A program made the translations under genes and the position numbers. 43,346 nt of DNA from JAQXDR01 sp038138625 (GTDB lineage: Bacteria; Pseudomonadota; Alphaproteobacteria; Rhodobacterales; Rhodobacteraceae): positions 1 through 43,346 of the forward strand of contig JAYQEA010000021.1 in assembly GCA_038138625.1 (NCBI GenBank), written 5' to 3'. Position 1 is the stretch's first letter. Each line of letters begins with the position of its first letter. Shown here piece by piece: positions 1 to 7,968 of this stretch. A model generated the notes under the pieces. It saw nothing but the letters and a program-made list of their open reading frames with translations. It was not told where the DNA came from and did no database searches.

Positions 1-33
1 GGCGAATCGATCCGTTCGGTTGTCGTTTACTGA
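1..33 (+). CDS. C-terminal end of an unidentified protein (partial)
   Basis: Frame 1 is open from the window edge and ends in TGA at 31-33, encoding GESIRSVVVY. It is called as a gene end because a good hairpin terminator follows nine bases later. Ten residues are too few to name a family, and the open frame could be chance. Confidence 0.35.
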   Translation, partial: GESIRSVVVY

Positions 34-41
34 TTTTCCAG

Positions 42-87
42 GCGCCAAGGTGACGTTTTGTGGCCTTGGCGCTTTGGGTATATTTTT
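42..87 (+). terminator. Rho-independent terminator
   Basis: GCGCCAAGG (42-50) and CCTTGGCGC (64-72) form a perfect 9-bp stem. A T-rich tract ending in six T residues follows to base 87. It would terminate transcription from the left and insulate the gene starting at 103. Confidence 0.75.
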
Positions 88-102
88 TGAAAGCGTCTTT
101 TT

Positions 103-1365
103 ATGAATAAGCCGTCCAATCGGCTGTCTGCTGACCAGACCCGCGGTTTGCGCACGGCAAAAGAGCTAGAACGCCACCTGCTTTGGCTGGACAGCTTCAC
201 CCCCGGTGCTTTGGCGGTTTTGTCGCTTGCGTCAGGTATCTACACGTATCTTGGTGTGTCCTCTATTCTCGAAGACAACGACACCACGGTCTTTGCGGCT
301 GTGGCCTATTCGCTGGCGGTTTCGGTGGGTATCTTTGTGTTTTGGTCCTACATGCTGCGGCTTTTGCCCGCCATGCGGACGGCGGGCGGGTATTTGTGGC
401 TGACGCTTGCTATGGTGTTGGGATGCACTGCGATTATCGCAATGTCCTCTTGGTTGAATGCTGCGGCGCTGGCGGGCTCGGCCGCCGTGGAAGAACATCT
501 GGAAAATACCACCCGCCAATATCAGACCGAATTAGAGCAGGCATATGAAATCGCGTTAAGCGGACAGGCATTGGAACAGGACGTCCGCCGCGCGCGCGAG
601 GCTTTTGAAGCTCTTGCTCAGCAGGAAAGCCGTGGGGAATTGTCTGGCACTGCCGGCGAAGGTGCTGTCTTTCGCGTTCTAACCCAGAAAACTGAGGAAT
701 TGCGTAATCTGGAGGCCCAGATCCGCGGGCAAACCGAGCCGATACAGCAGGCCTATGATACGGGAAATGCCGTTATCAGCAGTATGCGAGGCCTCACGGT
801 CGGGTCAGGATCAGTCGAGGACCGTTCTTTACTGTTTTCCGAAGAAAGCTTGCGAATGGCCGGGGTAATCGCCAGCCTGAACCAATATTCGATCGCGCCG
901 GTTGTGGCGCGCGCGGCGCGGGATTTGCCGGCATCGGTTGTATTGCCTGAACTGGATGGGCGCAGCACCAAGGTGCGCGCGGCACAATCGGCCACCATCA
1001 CATCGGTTCTGGCAGCTTTGGATCAGCGCAGCAAATCCTTGGCTGAAGCCGCCCAAGAAGTTCTTGCCATGACACCGCCGCAGGAAACGGCCTACAACCC
1101 GATTTCAGCTGCAGATGCTGTTATCCGGTATGCAGGGCACTTTGTGCCGTCCTGGGCCGGCGCAATTGCAATTGATCTGTTGCCGGGGGTTTTGGTGTTC
1201 ATTCTTGCCGTGACACAGGCGGCGATACGGCGGGCACGTGACGGTATGTCGGTTGAACAAACCCTGACGCTGGCTGAATTGCGCGCTGCTATGGATGCCA
1301 TGCGCGAGGTCGAAGAAACACTGGATGACGCACGCCAGTCCCGATCTGGCAGTCCCGACACATGA
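103..1365 (+). CDS. Membrane protein with extracytoplasmic coiled-coil region, unknown function
   Basis: I do not recognise a named family. The 420-residue protein shows hydrophobic segments near residues 35-55, 65-90 and 100-128. A long Glu/Gln/Ala-rich stretch (about 130-340) with heptad-like character follows, with a last hydrophobic segment near 350-375 and a short charged helix at the end. The likely topology is three N-terminal membrane helices, a large periplasmic coiled-coil domain, one more helix, and a cytoplasmic tail. No catalytic motif is visible. Its stop overlaps the start of the ClpP-like protease gene (ATGA at 1362-1365), so the two are probably translationally coupled and may work as a membrane scaffold and protease pair; that pairing is inference. 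The ATG at 103 follows the upstream terminator closely. Confidence 0.75.
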   Translation: MNKPSNRLSADQTRGLRTAKELERHLLWLDSFTPGALAVLSLASGIYTYLGVSSILEDNDTTVFAAVAYSLAVSVGIFVFWSYMLRLLPAMRTAGGYLWLTLAMVLGCTAIIAMSSWLNAAALAGSAAVEEHLENTTRQYQTELEQAYEIALSGQALEQDVRRAREAFEALAQQESRGELSGTAGEGAVFRVLTQKTEELRNLEAQIRGQTEPIQQAYDTGNAVISSMRGLTVGSGSVEDRSLLFSEESLRMAGVIASLNQYSIAPVVARAARDLPASVVLPELDGRSTKVRAAQSATITSVLAALDQRSKSLAEAAQEVLAMTPPQETAYNPISAADAVIRYAGHFVPSWAGAIAIDLLPGVLVFILAVTQAAIRRARDGMSVEQTLTLAELRAAMDAMREVEETLDDARQSRSGSPDT

Positions 1366-2153
1366 GCCAACCAGACGACGGTACGTTTCCTTCGGTGTCC
1401 AAGACAACTGGTACAGCGCGGATGATTTTCCTAGCCGTGGTAGCGCAGTTGGTTTTAGGTCTTGCGCTTTTGTTGCCGGACCTTGGGCCATGGCTGAACC
1501 AGACCGTTCGGCCCAGCCCGGCTGCGCCGTCCGGTCCAGTATCGCCCGGGGATCAACGACGACGGTTCGCACCTTCGCAGGTGCAACAGCCTTTGGGTCC
1601 GTCCTCAGTGCCGCTCCCGGACCAACTGCCCGAACGCCTCGGGTTTCAAATCCGCACTATAGAAAACGAGGATATATTGGTCCTTTTGGGTGGTATCGCC
1701 GAGGGCGATGCCGAGCGTTTCGAGCGTTTTTTAAACAAGGCCACCCCGTCACCGACCCGTGTGGTGCTGCATAGCCCCGGGGGACTGGTGATCGAAGCCC
1801 TGCGTATCGGCCAGTCAATTCGCGCGCGGGGGCTAGAAACGGCTGTGCTCTCGGGGATGGGATGCTATTCATCTTGTCCCTACATTTTTGCGGGCGGCAC
1901 GACGCGGCAACTGTCACGGCGCGGGGCGTTGGGGGTACATCAGCATTATTATGATGCCCCGGGGTATATGCCAGTCTTTCTGGCAGTTGAGGGTATTCAG
2001 CAGGGCCAGTCTGAAACGATGTCGCATCTGGTCGATCTGGGGGTTGATCCAAGCCTGATGATACCGGCGCTACGCACGCCTCCGGATCAGATATACATAC
2101 TCCTTCCCGACGAAGCATTGGAGTTGGGCCTCGCGACAATGCTCAGCGAATAA
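1362..2153 (+). CDS. Membrane-anchored ClpP-like serine protease (COG3904-type)
   Basis: 263 residues. A hydrophobic anchor at about 21-44 is followed by a Pro/Ser-rich linker (50-90) and a ClpP/crotonase-fold domain (about 95-260). The HSPGG stretch at 137-141 forms the oxyanion-type turn. GCYSSCPYIFAGG (167-179) carries the candidate nucleophile Ser170 or Ser171, and GVHQHY (191-196) the candidate catalytic His. This matches the periplasmic ClpP-like proteins common in alphaproteobacteria; substrates are generally unknown. Its start overlaps the stop of the upstream membrane coiled-coil gene by four bases. No clear terminator follows. The fold assignment is firm, the proteolytic activity inferred. 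Confidence 0.8.
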   Translation: MSQPDDGTFPSVSKTTGTARMIFLAVVAQLVLGLALLLPDLGPWLNQTVRPSPAAPSGPVSPGDQRRRFAPSQVQQPLGPSSVPLPDQLPERLGFQIRTIENEDILVLLGGIAEGDAERFERFLNKATPSPTRVVLHSPGGLVIEALRIGQSIRARGLETAVLSGMGCYSSCPYIFAGGTTRQLSRRGALGVHQHYYDAPGYMPVFLAVEGIQQGQSETMSHLVDLGVDPSLMIPALRTPPDQIYILLPDEALELGLATMLSE

Positions 2154-2292
2154 ATGTCATCTTTGACGATAAGAAGGTGTAGAGCCGCTGAAATAGAACG
2201 GCAGACAGCGATCACAAAAGGTGATACATTCGACGGATAAGATATGACTGAGGCTCTGTGACTGGGTTTTTCAATAGAGAGGGCGACATTAT

Positions 2293-2364
2293 ATGATCAA
2301 GTTCACACATCACATGTCCACACTGTCTTTTTCCGAGGCGTTTTCCGTTGGTTATTTCGCCTGA
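2293..2364 (+). CDS. Short leader ORF overlapping the DMSP-lyase start
   Basis: ATG at 2293 opens a 23-codon frame beginning MIKFTHHMSTLSFSEAF and ending in TGA at 2362-2364. A purine-rich GAGAGGG lies about ten bases upstream. It overlaps the TTG start of the next gene (2348) by 17 bases in a different frame. It could be a translated leader that couples initiation at the weak TTG, or the true N-terminus of the lyase split by a single-base error. No homology is claimed. Confidence 0.3.
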   Translation: MIKFTHHMSTLSFSEAFSVGYFA

Positions 2365-3055
2365 CCGCCCCGCGTTTCTGGCCGCACTGCTGGATGCGCT
2401 TGCAGCCGCAAAAGAAGCTGACGTGACACAATTTTCAGCCGCCTTGGAACAAATTGATCTCACTGCAGAAAAAAGGCCTAGAAAGCCGCTTTTGATCCAT
2501 CCCGCGATGGATCATCTGGAGGCGCTGGCTGGCCAGGCTTGTGACCCGCGATTTGCAGCAGCTGCCAAGGATCTGGACTGGTCACAAATATATAAGGGTG
2601 GTGGCATTGATCGGGCACTGTCCGAAGGAATGCTGTCAGCACAATTCGCCGGCACCTATGGCCGGCATCCATCCATGTCTGTGGCGACAGGGTTGCTTTT
2701 GTTTGCCCCACAAATCCATTATCCGTTGCATACCCATGATGCATCCGAGATTTATCTGTGTGTAAGCGGACGTTTGCAGCTTTGTCATGGTATCGATGGC
2801 GCTCCTTTCAACATTCGCGAGGGTGAACTGTCACTCACGCCGTCGGGGCGTGCTCATTCATTAACCACATACTCTGAACCCGTTCTTTTGGCTTACATCT
2901 GGGTTGGGGATTTAATGGCATCCACGTGGTGGTGGGAACACGACGAGACAGAAGGCTGGATGCGATCATCTTGGAAACGCATACCCGGTGAACCGTGGAA
3001 AAAAACGGGCACCGAGCCCCTGAGCGAAAGCCAGATCCGCGAGGCCAGTGTGTAG
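2348..3055 (+). CDS. DMSP lyase family cupin (DddL/DddQ-like)
   Basis: This cupin likely cleaves dimethylsulfoniopropionate to dimethyl sulfide and acrylate. The 235-residue protein carries HTHDASEIY (128-136), matching the metal-binding H-x-H-x3-E-x-Y signature of the DMSP-lyase cupins. A further His170 lies in SGRAH, and a C-terminal SEPVLLAYIWVGDL stretch is typical of the family. The length fits DddL (about 230) better than DddQ (about 200), so no gene symbol is assigned. The only in-frame start before an upstream stop is TTG at 2348, preceded by GAGG about nine bases away. A short overlapping leader ORF precedes it. It stands alone between the protease gene and the leftward cob operon. 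Family membership is well supported; the exact substrate is inferred. Confidence 0.75.
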   Translation: MVISPDRPAFLAALLDALAAAKEADVTQFSAALEQIDLTAEKRPRKPLLIHPAMDHLEALAGQACDPRFAAAAKDLDWSQIYKGGGIDRALSEGMLSAQFAGTYGRHPSMSVATGLLLFAPQIHYPLHTHDASEIYLCVSGRLQLCHGIDGAPFNIREGELSLTPSGRAHSLTTYSEPVLLAYIWVGDLMASTWWWEHDETEGWMRSSWKRIPGEPWKKTGTEPLSESQIREASV

Positions 3056-3167
3056 ATATGTGAAAGATATCTGTGCGGATATATGACATTTGGTGGCCGT
3101 TGACAGAGGCTGTTTATGTCAACAAGAACACACCCTGCCAAAGCTCTGATGGCGATAGATTTTCGCT

Positions 3168-4133
3168 CTAGCGCAGAGCCTTCTCAAGCTGGTCCCATCT
3201 ATCCTGCGCAGGCAGTCCTAATCGTATCCAAGTTGGTGCATAGGGGAAAATCCGGATCCAGACATGATGCCGGGCCAACTGGCTTTGAATGTCCCCTGCA
3301 TGTGCAACCTGATAGGTGCGAAACAGACTGCATCCTCCGATCAGGGTCCATCCGGCTTGCGCTGCAAGCTGATCCAGCCGGTTGGCATCGCGGGTCAGTC
3401 GGGCCCGCGTTGCCCGCGCCCAAGCGTGATCGGCAAGCGCCTCATGGCCAATGGAAATTGCGGGGCCGCTGACGGACCAGGGGCCCGCCATTTCGCGCAA
3501 GCGGGCAGCATCCGGTGGGCCACAAAACACAAAGCCCAGTCGCAGCCCCGCCAACCCGTAGAATTTCCCAAACGAACGCAGAACAAGCAGTCCGGGACCT
3601 GCATGACGCACAACCGAAGCCTCAGGGGTGACATCGCCAAAGCTTTCGTCCACGACCAGACGCCCAACCTGTCCCCGTAGGTCAAGCAGGGCGTTGGGCG
3701 TGTGACATCTGCCATCGGGGTTGTTGGGATTGACCACAACGGCCAACTCAGCGCCTGCAAGATCTTTCAACGTGCCAACCTCGGTCACTGTCCATCCTGC
3801 GGCAGTCAACGCGGCGGCGTGTTCATTGTAGGTGGGGGCCAGAACGCGGGCCTGTCCCGGTGTCGCCAAACGCGGGATCAGTTGAATGGCGGCTTGGGCT
3901 CCTGCCAGAGCAACTGGCTGGAAAGTACCGCCATATGTGTTCTGTGCCACGTTCACCAAACCGGCCACATCCGCAGCCGTCGGCAGGGTTGCCCAGGCAC
4001 GGGATGGAAGCTGTGGGACTGGATAGGGTGTGGGGTTTATACCCGTCGATAAATCCAGCCAATCTTGTGATCCGCCACCAAAGATCTGTATGGCTCGGTC
4101 CAGATCCCCGCCGTGATCACGGTTAGAGGTCAT
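3168..4133 (-). CDS. cobD: Threonine-phosphate decarboxylase CobD (CobC in Pseudomonas naming)
   Basis: A PLP-dependent fold-type I enzyme that decarboxylates L-threonine O-3-phosphate to (R)-1-amino-2-propanol O-2-phosphate, the linker of the cobalamin nucleotide loop. In 321 residues it shows the substrate-side LDLSTGINPTPYP (26-38), NPNNPDGR (135-142), VDESFGD (161-167) and the PLP lysine K190 in SFGKFYGLAGLRLG. Length and motifs are normal for the family. Its ATG overlaps the cbiB stop by four bases (ATGA, 4130-4133). It is last in the leftward operon phosphatase-bluE-cbiB-cobD, downstream of the two enzymes that make and use the same aminopropanol arm. It converges with the DMSP-lyase gene across 112 bases. 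Confidence 0.92.
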   Translation of the reverse strand: MTSNRDHGGDLDRAIQIFGGGSQDWLDLSTGINPTPYPVPQLPSRAWATLPTAADVAGLVNVAQNTYGGTFQPVALAGAQAAIQLIPRLATPGQARVLAPTYNEHAAALTAAGWTVTEVGTLKDLAGAELAVVVNPNNPDGRCHTPNALLDLRGQVGRLVVDESFGDVTPEASVVRHAGPGLLVLRSFGKFYGLAGLRLGFVFCGPPDAARLREMAGPWSVSGPAISIGHEALADHAWARATRARLTRDANRLDQLAAQAGWTLIGGCSLFRTYQVAHAGDIQSQLARHHVWIRIFPYAPTWIRLGLPAQDRWDQLEKALR

Positions 4134-5059
4134 ATCAACGCCAGTCCCATCAATATTAACGCCACAAGTCCAATTGTTCGCCGATATACCCGCAGCGCAT
4201 GATCCACGTCTTTGGGTTCAGGGTCGGGCGCGGCCTCGTTCACCCAGGGCTCTTCAGATATTTCATTACCATAGACCCGTGGTCCCGACAGGCGCACCTC
4301 GATCGCGGCGGCCATGGCCGCTTCTGGCCATCCTGCATTGGGAGATCGGTGCTTGTGCGCATCCGCGCGCATGATGCGCAAACCCTGGCGGGGACGGCGC
4401 GATACACAGACAAACAGAACACCTGTCAGTCTTGCAGGGACCAGATTGACAAGATCATCCAGCCGTGCCGCCGCTTTGCCAAAGGCTTCGTATCGGGGCG
4501 TGCGATATCCTATCATACTGTCCATGGTGTTGATCGCTTTATACGCCACGATCCCAGGCAGACCGGCCACAGCCCCCCAGAACAGCGGCGCAATCACACC
4601 ATCCGAGGTGTTCTCGGCAAGGCTTTCCACAGTTGCGCGACCGATGCCTGCTTGGTCGAGCCGGTTGGGATCGCGACCAACAATCATGGACACGGCGCGT
4701 CTTGCCCCCCCAAGATCGTGTGCTGCAAGCGGGCGGGCGACGTCACGTACATGCGTATACATTGATCGTGCGGCCACCAGTGGCCATGCCAGAATACCTG
4801 CGATCATCCAACCGAAAGGTTCAGGCAACAGACTTTGCACTCCAATCGCGGGTGCCGTTGCGATACTAACGACGAAGAGCACACATAATGCGCCGCGCGT
4901 TCTGCGCAGGGGGCCGGGTGTGTTCAGCGTCTGATCCAACCTCGAAACTATAGCGCCCAGCCATGTCACGGGATGGCCAACGCGGCGAAACAGCCACCCC
5001 GGCCATCCGATCAGGACGTCCAGCACAAGGGCAACCAACATCATCGCTGCAAAAGTCAT
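4130..5059 (-). CDS. cbiB: Adenosylcobinamide-phosphate synthase CbiB (CobD in Pseudomonas naming)
   Basis: An integral membrane enzyme that attaches aminopropanol (phosphate) to adenosylcobyric acid, giving adenosylcobinamide (phosphate). The 309-residue protein is largely hydrophobic, with membrane segments near residues 1-20, 55-75 and 80-98 and at the C-terminus. It carries the family blocks HPVTWLG (28-34), SLAENTSDGVIAPLFW and YKAINTMDSMIGYR. Both ends overlap neighbours by ATGA: its start with the bluE stop (5056-5059) and its stop with cobD. The product of BluE and CobD is its substrate, so the order matches the pathway. Confidence 0.93.
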   Translation of the reverse strand: MTFAAMMLVALVLDVLIGWPGWLFRRVGHPVTWLGAIVSRLDQTLNTPGPLRRTRGALCVLFVVSIATAPAIGVQSLLPEPFGWMIAGILAWPLVAARSMYTHVRDVARPLAAHDLGGARRAVSMIVGRDPNRLDQAGIGRATVESLAENTSDGVIAPLFWGAVAGLPGIVAYKAINTMDSMIGYRTPRYEAFGKAAARLDDLVNLVPARLTGVLFVCVSRRPRQGLRIMRADAHKHRSPNAGWPEAAMAAAIEVRLSGPRVYGNEISEEPWVNEAAPDPEPKDVDHALRVYRRTIGLVALILMGLALI

Positions 5060-5859
5060 GGACCGCCTGTGGCAAACTGTATGATTCCGGTCAAGCCTGC
5101 CTCTGTCATCGCGTCACGAATATGTGGGGGAATACCTCCGACCGGATAGATCAATCCACGCGCCGAACCGGTGTGTGCTCTTAGATATCCCAAAGCGCGG
5201 TTATCTTGCGCCAAACCCGCAATGGGGTCTGTCACAGGGCCACGGAGACCCGTCGTTGCCGATGCAGACGCTTGTGCCAAGGCTGCGAGCCTTGCGGGTG
5301 TCATGGGGGCTGCCTGCCAGTCTGCCCAAAGCGGGGTGATGTCCGGAAAATCCACATCGTTTGCGTCAGTGAGCATGCCTGACCCGAAAAAACCCCCAAT
5401 GACTTCGACCAATGGCAATGCGGGAAGCGTTGCAAGTATCCGACCTGCACGAGGGGCCCAAAGCAATTGATCCGGCGCAGGCCACATCAGCGGATCCGAG
5501 GCCCCTTCGGCCAGATGGCATGCGCGGGCCAGCGCGTCTGGCGGCGTATCGGGTGCGAGGCATTTGGCCAGCGCAACCAGTGCAGCGGTCGAGGCCCCAG
5601 CACCCCCGCCAAGGGGCATCGAAGTCGACAGGCAAATTGTCCCGTCCGGAACAATTTGAAGACTTTTTACCAGCCTTAATGCCCGATCCATAGTCACCGC
5701 AGCAGCCCCCGTGCCGGTCAGGTCGAAAGGTCCCGGGGTGGACAAAACCGCCTGCATCCGCAGGACAGGACACGCGACTGTTACCAAACCGATGGGCCCC
5801 TGCGACCCTAGGCGACCCTGAATCCATTCCCCAAAATGTCCCAAGACTGTGGCCGCCAT
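5056..5859 (-). CDS. bluE: L-threonine kinase, GHMP family (BluE/PduX-like)
   Basis: Phosphorylates L-threonine to threonine phosphate for CobD. The GHMP-kinase phosphate loop PLGGGAGASTAALVA is clear, and the N-terminal GHFGEWIQGRLG resembles the start of BluE and PduX proteins. I choose the ATG at 5859 (MAATVLG), which overlaps the phosphatase stop as TGATG. A TTG five codons upstream (5874) is possible but would overlap more. The resulting length, 267 residues, is normal. It sits between the phosphatase and cbiB genes, the context described for bluE in Rhodobacter. GHMP membership is certain; threonine as substrate is inferred from context and resemblance. Confidence 0.85.
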   Translation of the reverse strand: MAATVLGHFGEWIQGRLGSQGPIGLVTVACPVLRMQAVLSTPGPFDLTGTGAAAVTMDRALRLVKSLQIVPDGTICLSTSMPLGGGAGASTAALVALAKCLAPDTPPDALARACHLAEGASDPLMWPAPDQLLWAPRAGRILATLPALPLVEVIGGFFGSGMLTDANDVDFPDITPLWADWQAAPMTPARLAALAQASASATTGLRGPVTDPIAGLAQDNRALGYLRAHTGSARGLIYPVGGIPPHIRDAMTEAGLTGIIQFATGGP

Positions 5860-6422
5860 CACCGTGGCATCCAATTTGTGCGCCGTATGGACCAGCCATG
5901 GTCAGAGACACGCAAATGCGTGACCGATAATGGTGCCACCTCAAAACTAAGTGCCGGCCCTGCATGACCCAAGGCACAGGCCAAACCCGCCCGCACAGTA
6001 CCGGCATGGGCGATAATTATAGCGGGCGCCAGCGCACACAAGGCTGGCTGTACTCTGTCACACATCTGGACAAAACTTTCACCCTGCGCAGGAACACGGG
6101 CTGCAAGGGTGTTCATGTCCATTGGACCAAGGTCAGGCAATTGATCAAAAGGGACGCCGTCTTCTGCGCCGAAATCCTGCTCCCAGAGCCGCGCATCCTG
6201 CGCAATAGTCCGCCCGGGCCAGATCGCCTGTGCTGTTTGTCGACAGCGTAGCGCCGGGCTTGTCACGATCGGCAGATCTGGCAGATATGCCCCCAGCGCC
6301 CCTGCGCCATCCAGCGTCGCCACGGCAACATCACGCCGACCACATAGCGCCCCACCATGATCGGCAGGCGCATGCCGGATCAGGATCAAATCTTTGACGA
6401 CGGACATGGCCACCCTTTCCAT
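5859..6422 (-). CDS. Histidine phosphatase, probable alpha-ribazole phosphatase
   Basis: A phosphoglycerate-mutase-type histidine phosphatase, probably removing the 5-prime phosphate from alpha-ribazole phosphate or the final cobalamin phosphate. LILIRHAPAD holds the catalytic His (H17). RCRQTA carries the second phosphate-binding Arg, and IIIAHAGTVR near residue 140 holds the second His. The core Arg-His of the RHG motif is intact, though Gly is replaced by Ala. ATG at 6422 gives 187 residues; ATG at 6407 (MSVVKDL) gives 182 and is equally plausible. It is the first gene of the leftward operon and lies 30-45 bases from the divergent cobU. Substrate is inferred from context; the enzyme class is firm. 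Confidence 0.83.
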   Translation of the reverse strand: MERVAMSVVKDLILIRHAPADHGGALCGRRDVAVATLDGAGALGAYLPDLPIVTSPALRCRQTAQAIWPGRTIAQDARLWEQDFGAEDGVPFDQLPDLGPMDMNTLAARVPAQGESFVQMCDRVQPALCALAPAIIIAHAGTVRAGLACALGHAGPALSFEVAPLSVTHLRVSDHGWSIRRTNWMPR

Positions 6423-6452
6423 TTGTCACAGAATTTGATTTGTCACGACCCT

Positions 6453-6980
6453 ATGGGAAAGTCGATACTTGTCACCGGTGGCGCTCGTTCGGGCAAAAGT
6501 CGTATTGCAGAGGCGTTGACCCTGCAATTGGGCCAGCCTGCGGTCTATATCGCCACCGCACAGGCCTTTGATGCGGAAATGGCAACCCGGATCGCTGCGC
6601 ATCAGGCGCGCCGTGGCCCTGAGTGGCGGACGGTCTCCGAACCTGTGCATTTGTCGCGCGCGATTGCCAACAGCGATGGTGCGCCCAGGCTGGTTGATTG
6701 TCTCACGCTTTGGCTGACCAATCTTATGCTGGCAGATTGCGATTGGCAGGCCGAAGTTGCGATGCTGGTAGAAACTCTGGCCATTCAGACGGCTCCGGTC
6801 GTTTTTGTCACCAACGAGGTCGGCAGTGGGATCGTGCCCGACACGCCTTTGGGGCGACAGTTCCGGGATGCGCAAGGCACGTTAAACCAATCGATTGCAT
6901 CTGCTTGTGAGGCAGTCTACCTCGCTGTTTCAGGCTATCCTATGAAAGTTAAACCCAATGACATCCTCCCTGAACTTTGA
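6453..6980 (+). CDS. cobU: Adenosylcobinamide kinase / guanylyltransferase
   Basis: The bifunctional enzyme (CobP in Pseudomonas naming) that phosphorylates adenosylcobinamide and activates it to adenosylcobinamide-GDP. The Walker A motif VTGGARSGKS (7-16) opens the protein. H50 in AAHQARR corresponds to the His that carries GMP, and VDCLTLWLTNLM and TNEVGSGIVPDTPLGRQFRD are family blocks. The ATG at 6453 places the P-loop at the usual distance; in-frame codons back to 6357 would add a tail unlike the family. 175 residues is normal. It overlaps cobT by 23 bases and leads cobU-cobT-cobS. Confidence 0.93.
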   Translation: MGKSILVTGGARSGKSRIAEALTLQLGQPAVYIATAQAFDAEMATRIAAHQARRGPEWRTVSEPVHLSRAIANSDGAPRLVDCLTLWLTNLMLADCDWQAEVAMLVETLAIQTAPVVFVTNEVGSGIVPDTPLGRQFRDAQGTLNQSIASACEAVYLAVSGYPMKVKPNDILPEL

Positions 6981-7968
6981 CAGTCTTGCTGCGATTTCCA
7001 GCGCAGGCTTACCGGCGATTGACGCCAAGGCTGTGGCTGCCGCCCGTGCGCGACAGGGCGCATTGACAAAGCCACCGGGATCTCTGGGTCGGCTTGAGGC
7101 CTTGGCAGAGTTCATGGCAGGATGGCGCGGGACTGCTCAGCCCAAAATTGATAAGGCTCAAGCGTTGGTTTTTGCTGGCAACCACGGGGTGTGCGCGCAG
7201 GGGATCAATCCGTTTCCGCAAGAGGTCACGGCCCAAATGGTGGCAAACTTTCAACACGGCGGGGCAGCGATCAATCAATTATGCACTGTGGCAGGGGCTG
7301 ATCTGACAGTGGTTGCGTTGGACCTTGACCGTCCCACAGGGGATTTCACCCAAGGCCCTGCGATGTCCGAGGCCGAGACCTTGTCTGCACTTCGTCGCGG
7401 AGCAGAGGCGGTGGACCCCTCTGCCGACGTCTTGATCCTGGGCGAGATGGGCATTGGAAATTCGACAGTTGCAGCGGCCCTTGGGCTTGCCGTGTGCGGC
7501 GGAGAGGCCGCATCCTGGGTGGGTGCGGGCACCGGAGCTGATGCAGCAGGGATTGCCCACAAGGCCGACGTTGTCACCAAGGCGGTGGCGTTGCACCGTC
7601 ACGCCGCCGGGATGGGGATTCTTGCGGCATTGGGGGGGCGCGAACAGGCGGCCATCTGTGGCGCTGTTCTGGCGGCGCGTGCCGCACGGATTCCGGTTAT
7701 TCTGGACGGGTTTATTTGTACCGCAGCGGTTGCGCCCCTGCACGGAACTGACCCCGCGTTTCTGGACCATTGTATTGTGGGCCATGCTTCTCGCGAACCT
7801 GGCCATACGCGTTTGTGCGAGGCTCTGGGCAAAGATCCGGTATTGCGTATGGACATGGCTCTGGGCGAAGGGTCCGGTGCGGCCCTTGCCCTGAACATCC
7901 TGCGCAGCGCGCTTGCGTGTCACAATGGAATGGCAACCTTTGCCGAGGCTGGTGTGGCGGGCGGATGA
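6958..7968 (+). CDS. cobT: Nicotinate-nucleotide--dimethylbenzimidazole phosphoribosyltransferase
   Basis: Transfers phosphoribose from nicotinate mononucleotide to 5,6-dimethylbenzimidazole, giving alpha-ribazole phosphate. 336 residues. The N-terminal KPPGSLGRLE, the AGNHGVCAQGINPFPQEVT block and MGIGNSTVAAAL are typical. Glu304 in ALGEGSGAALAL matches the catalytic glutamate. The start at 6958 lies inside the 3-prime end of cobU and the stop overlaps the cobS start (ATGA, 7965-7968). BluB, which makes the dimethylbenzimidazole, is not in the window. This is CobU in Pseudomonas naming. Confidence 0.95.
   Translation: MTSSLNFDSLAAISSAGLPAIDAKAVAAARARQGALTKPPGSLGRLEALAEFMAGWRGTAQPKIDKAQALVFAGNHGVCAQGINPFPQEVTAQMVANFQHGGAAINQLCTVAGADLTVVALDLDRPTGDFTQGPAMSEAETLSALRRGAEAVDPSADVLILGEMGIGNSTVAAALGLAVCGGEAASWVGAGTGADAAGIAHKADVVTKAVALHRHAAGMGILAALGGREQAAICGAVLAARAARIPVILDGFICTAAVAPLHGTDPAFLDHCIVGHASREPGHTRLCEALGKDPVLRMDMALGEGSGAALALNILRSALACHNGMATFAEAGVAGG

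Noticed and set aside
3056..3167. TTGACA/TGTCAA and AGATAT repeats as a terminator or operator
   Set aside because: The stems are short and AT-rich without a T tract; too weak to call between two convergent genes.
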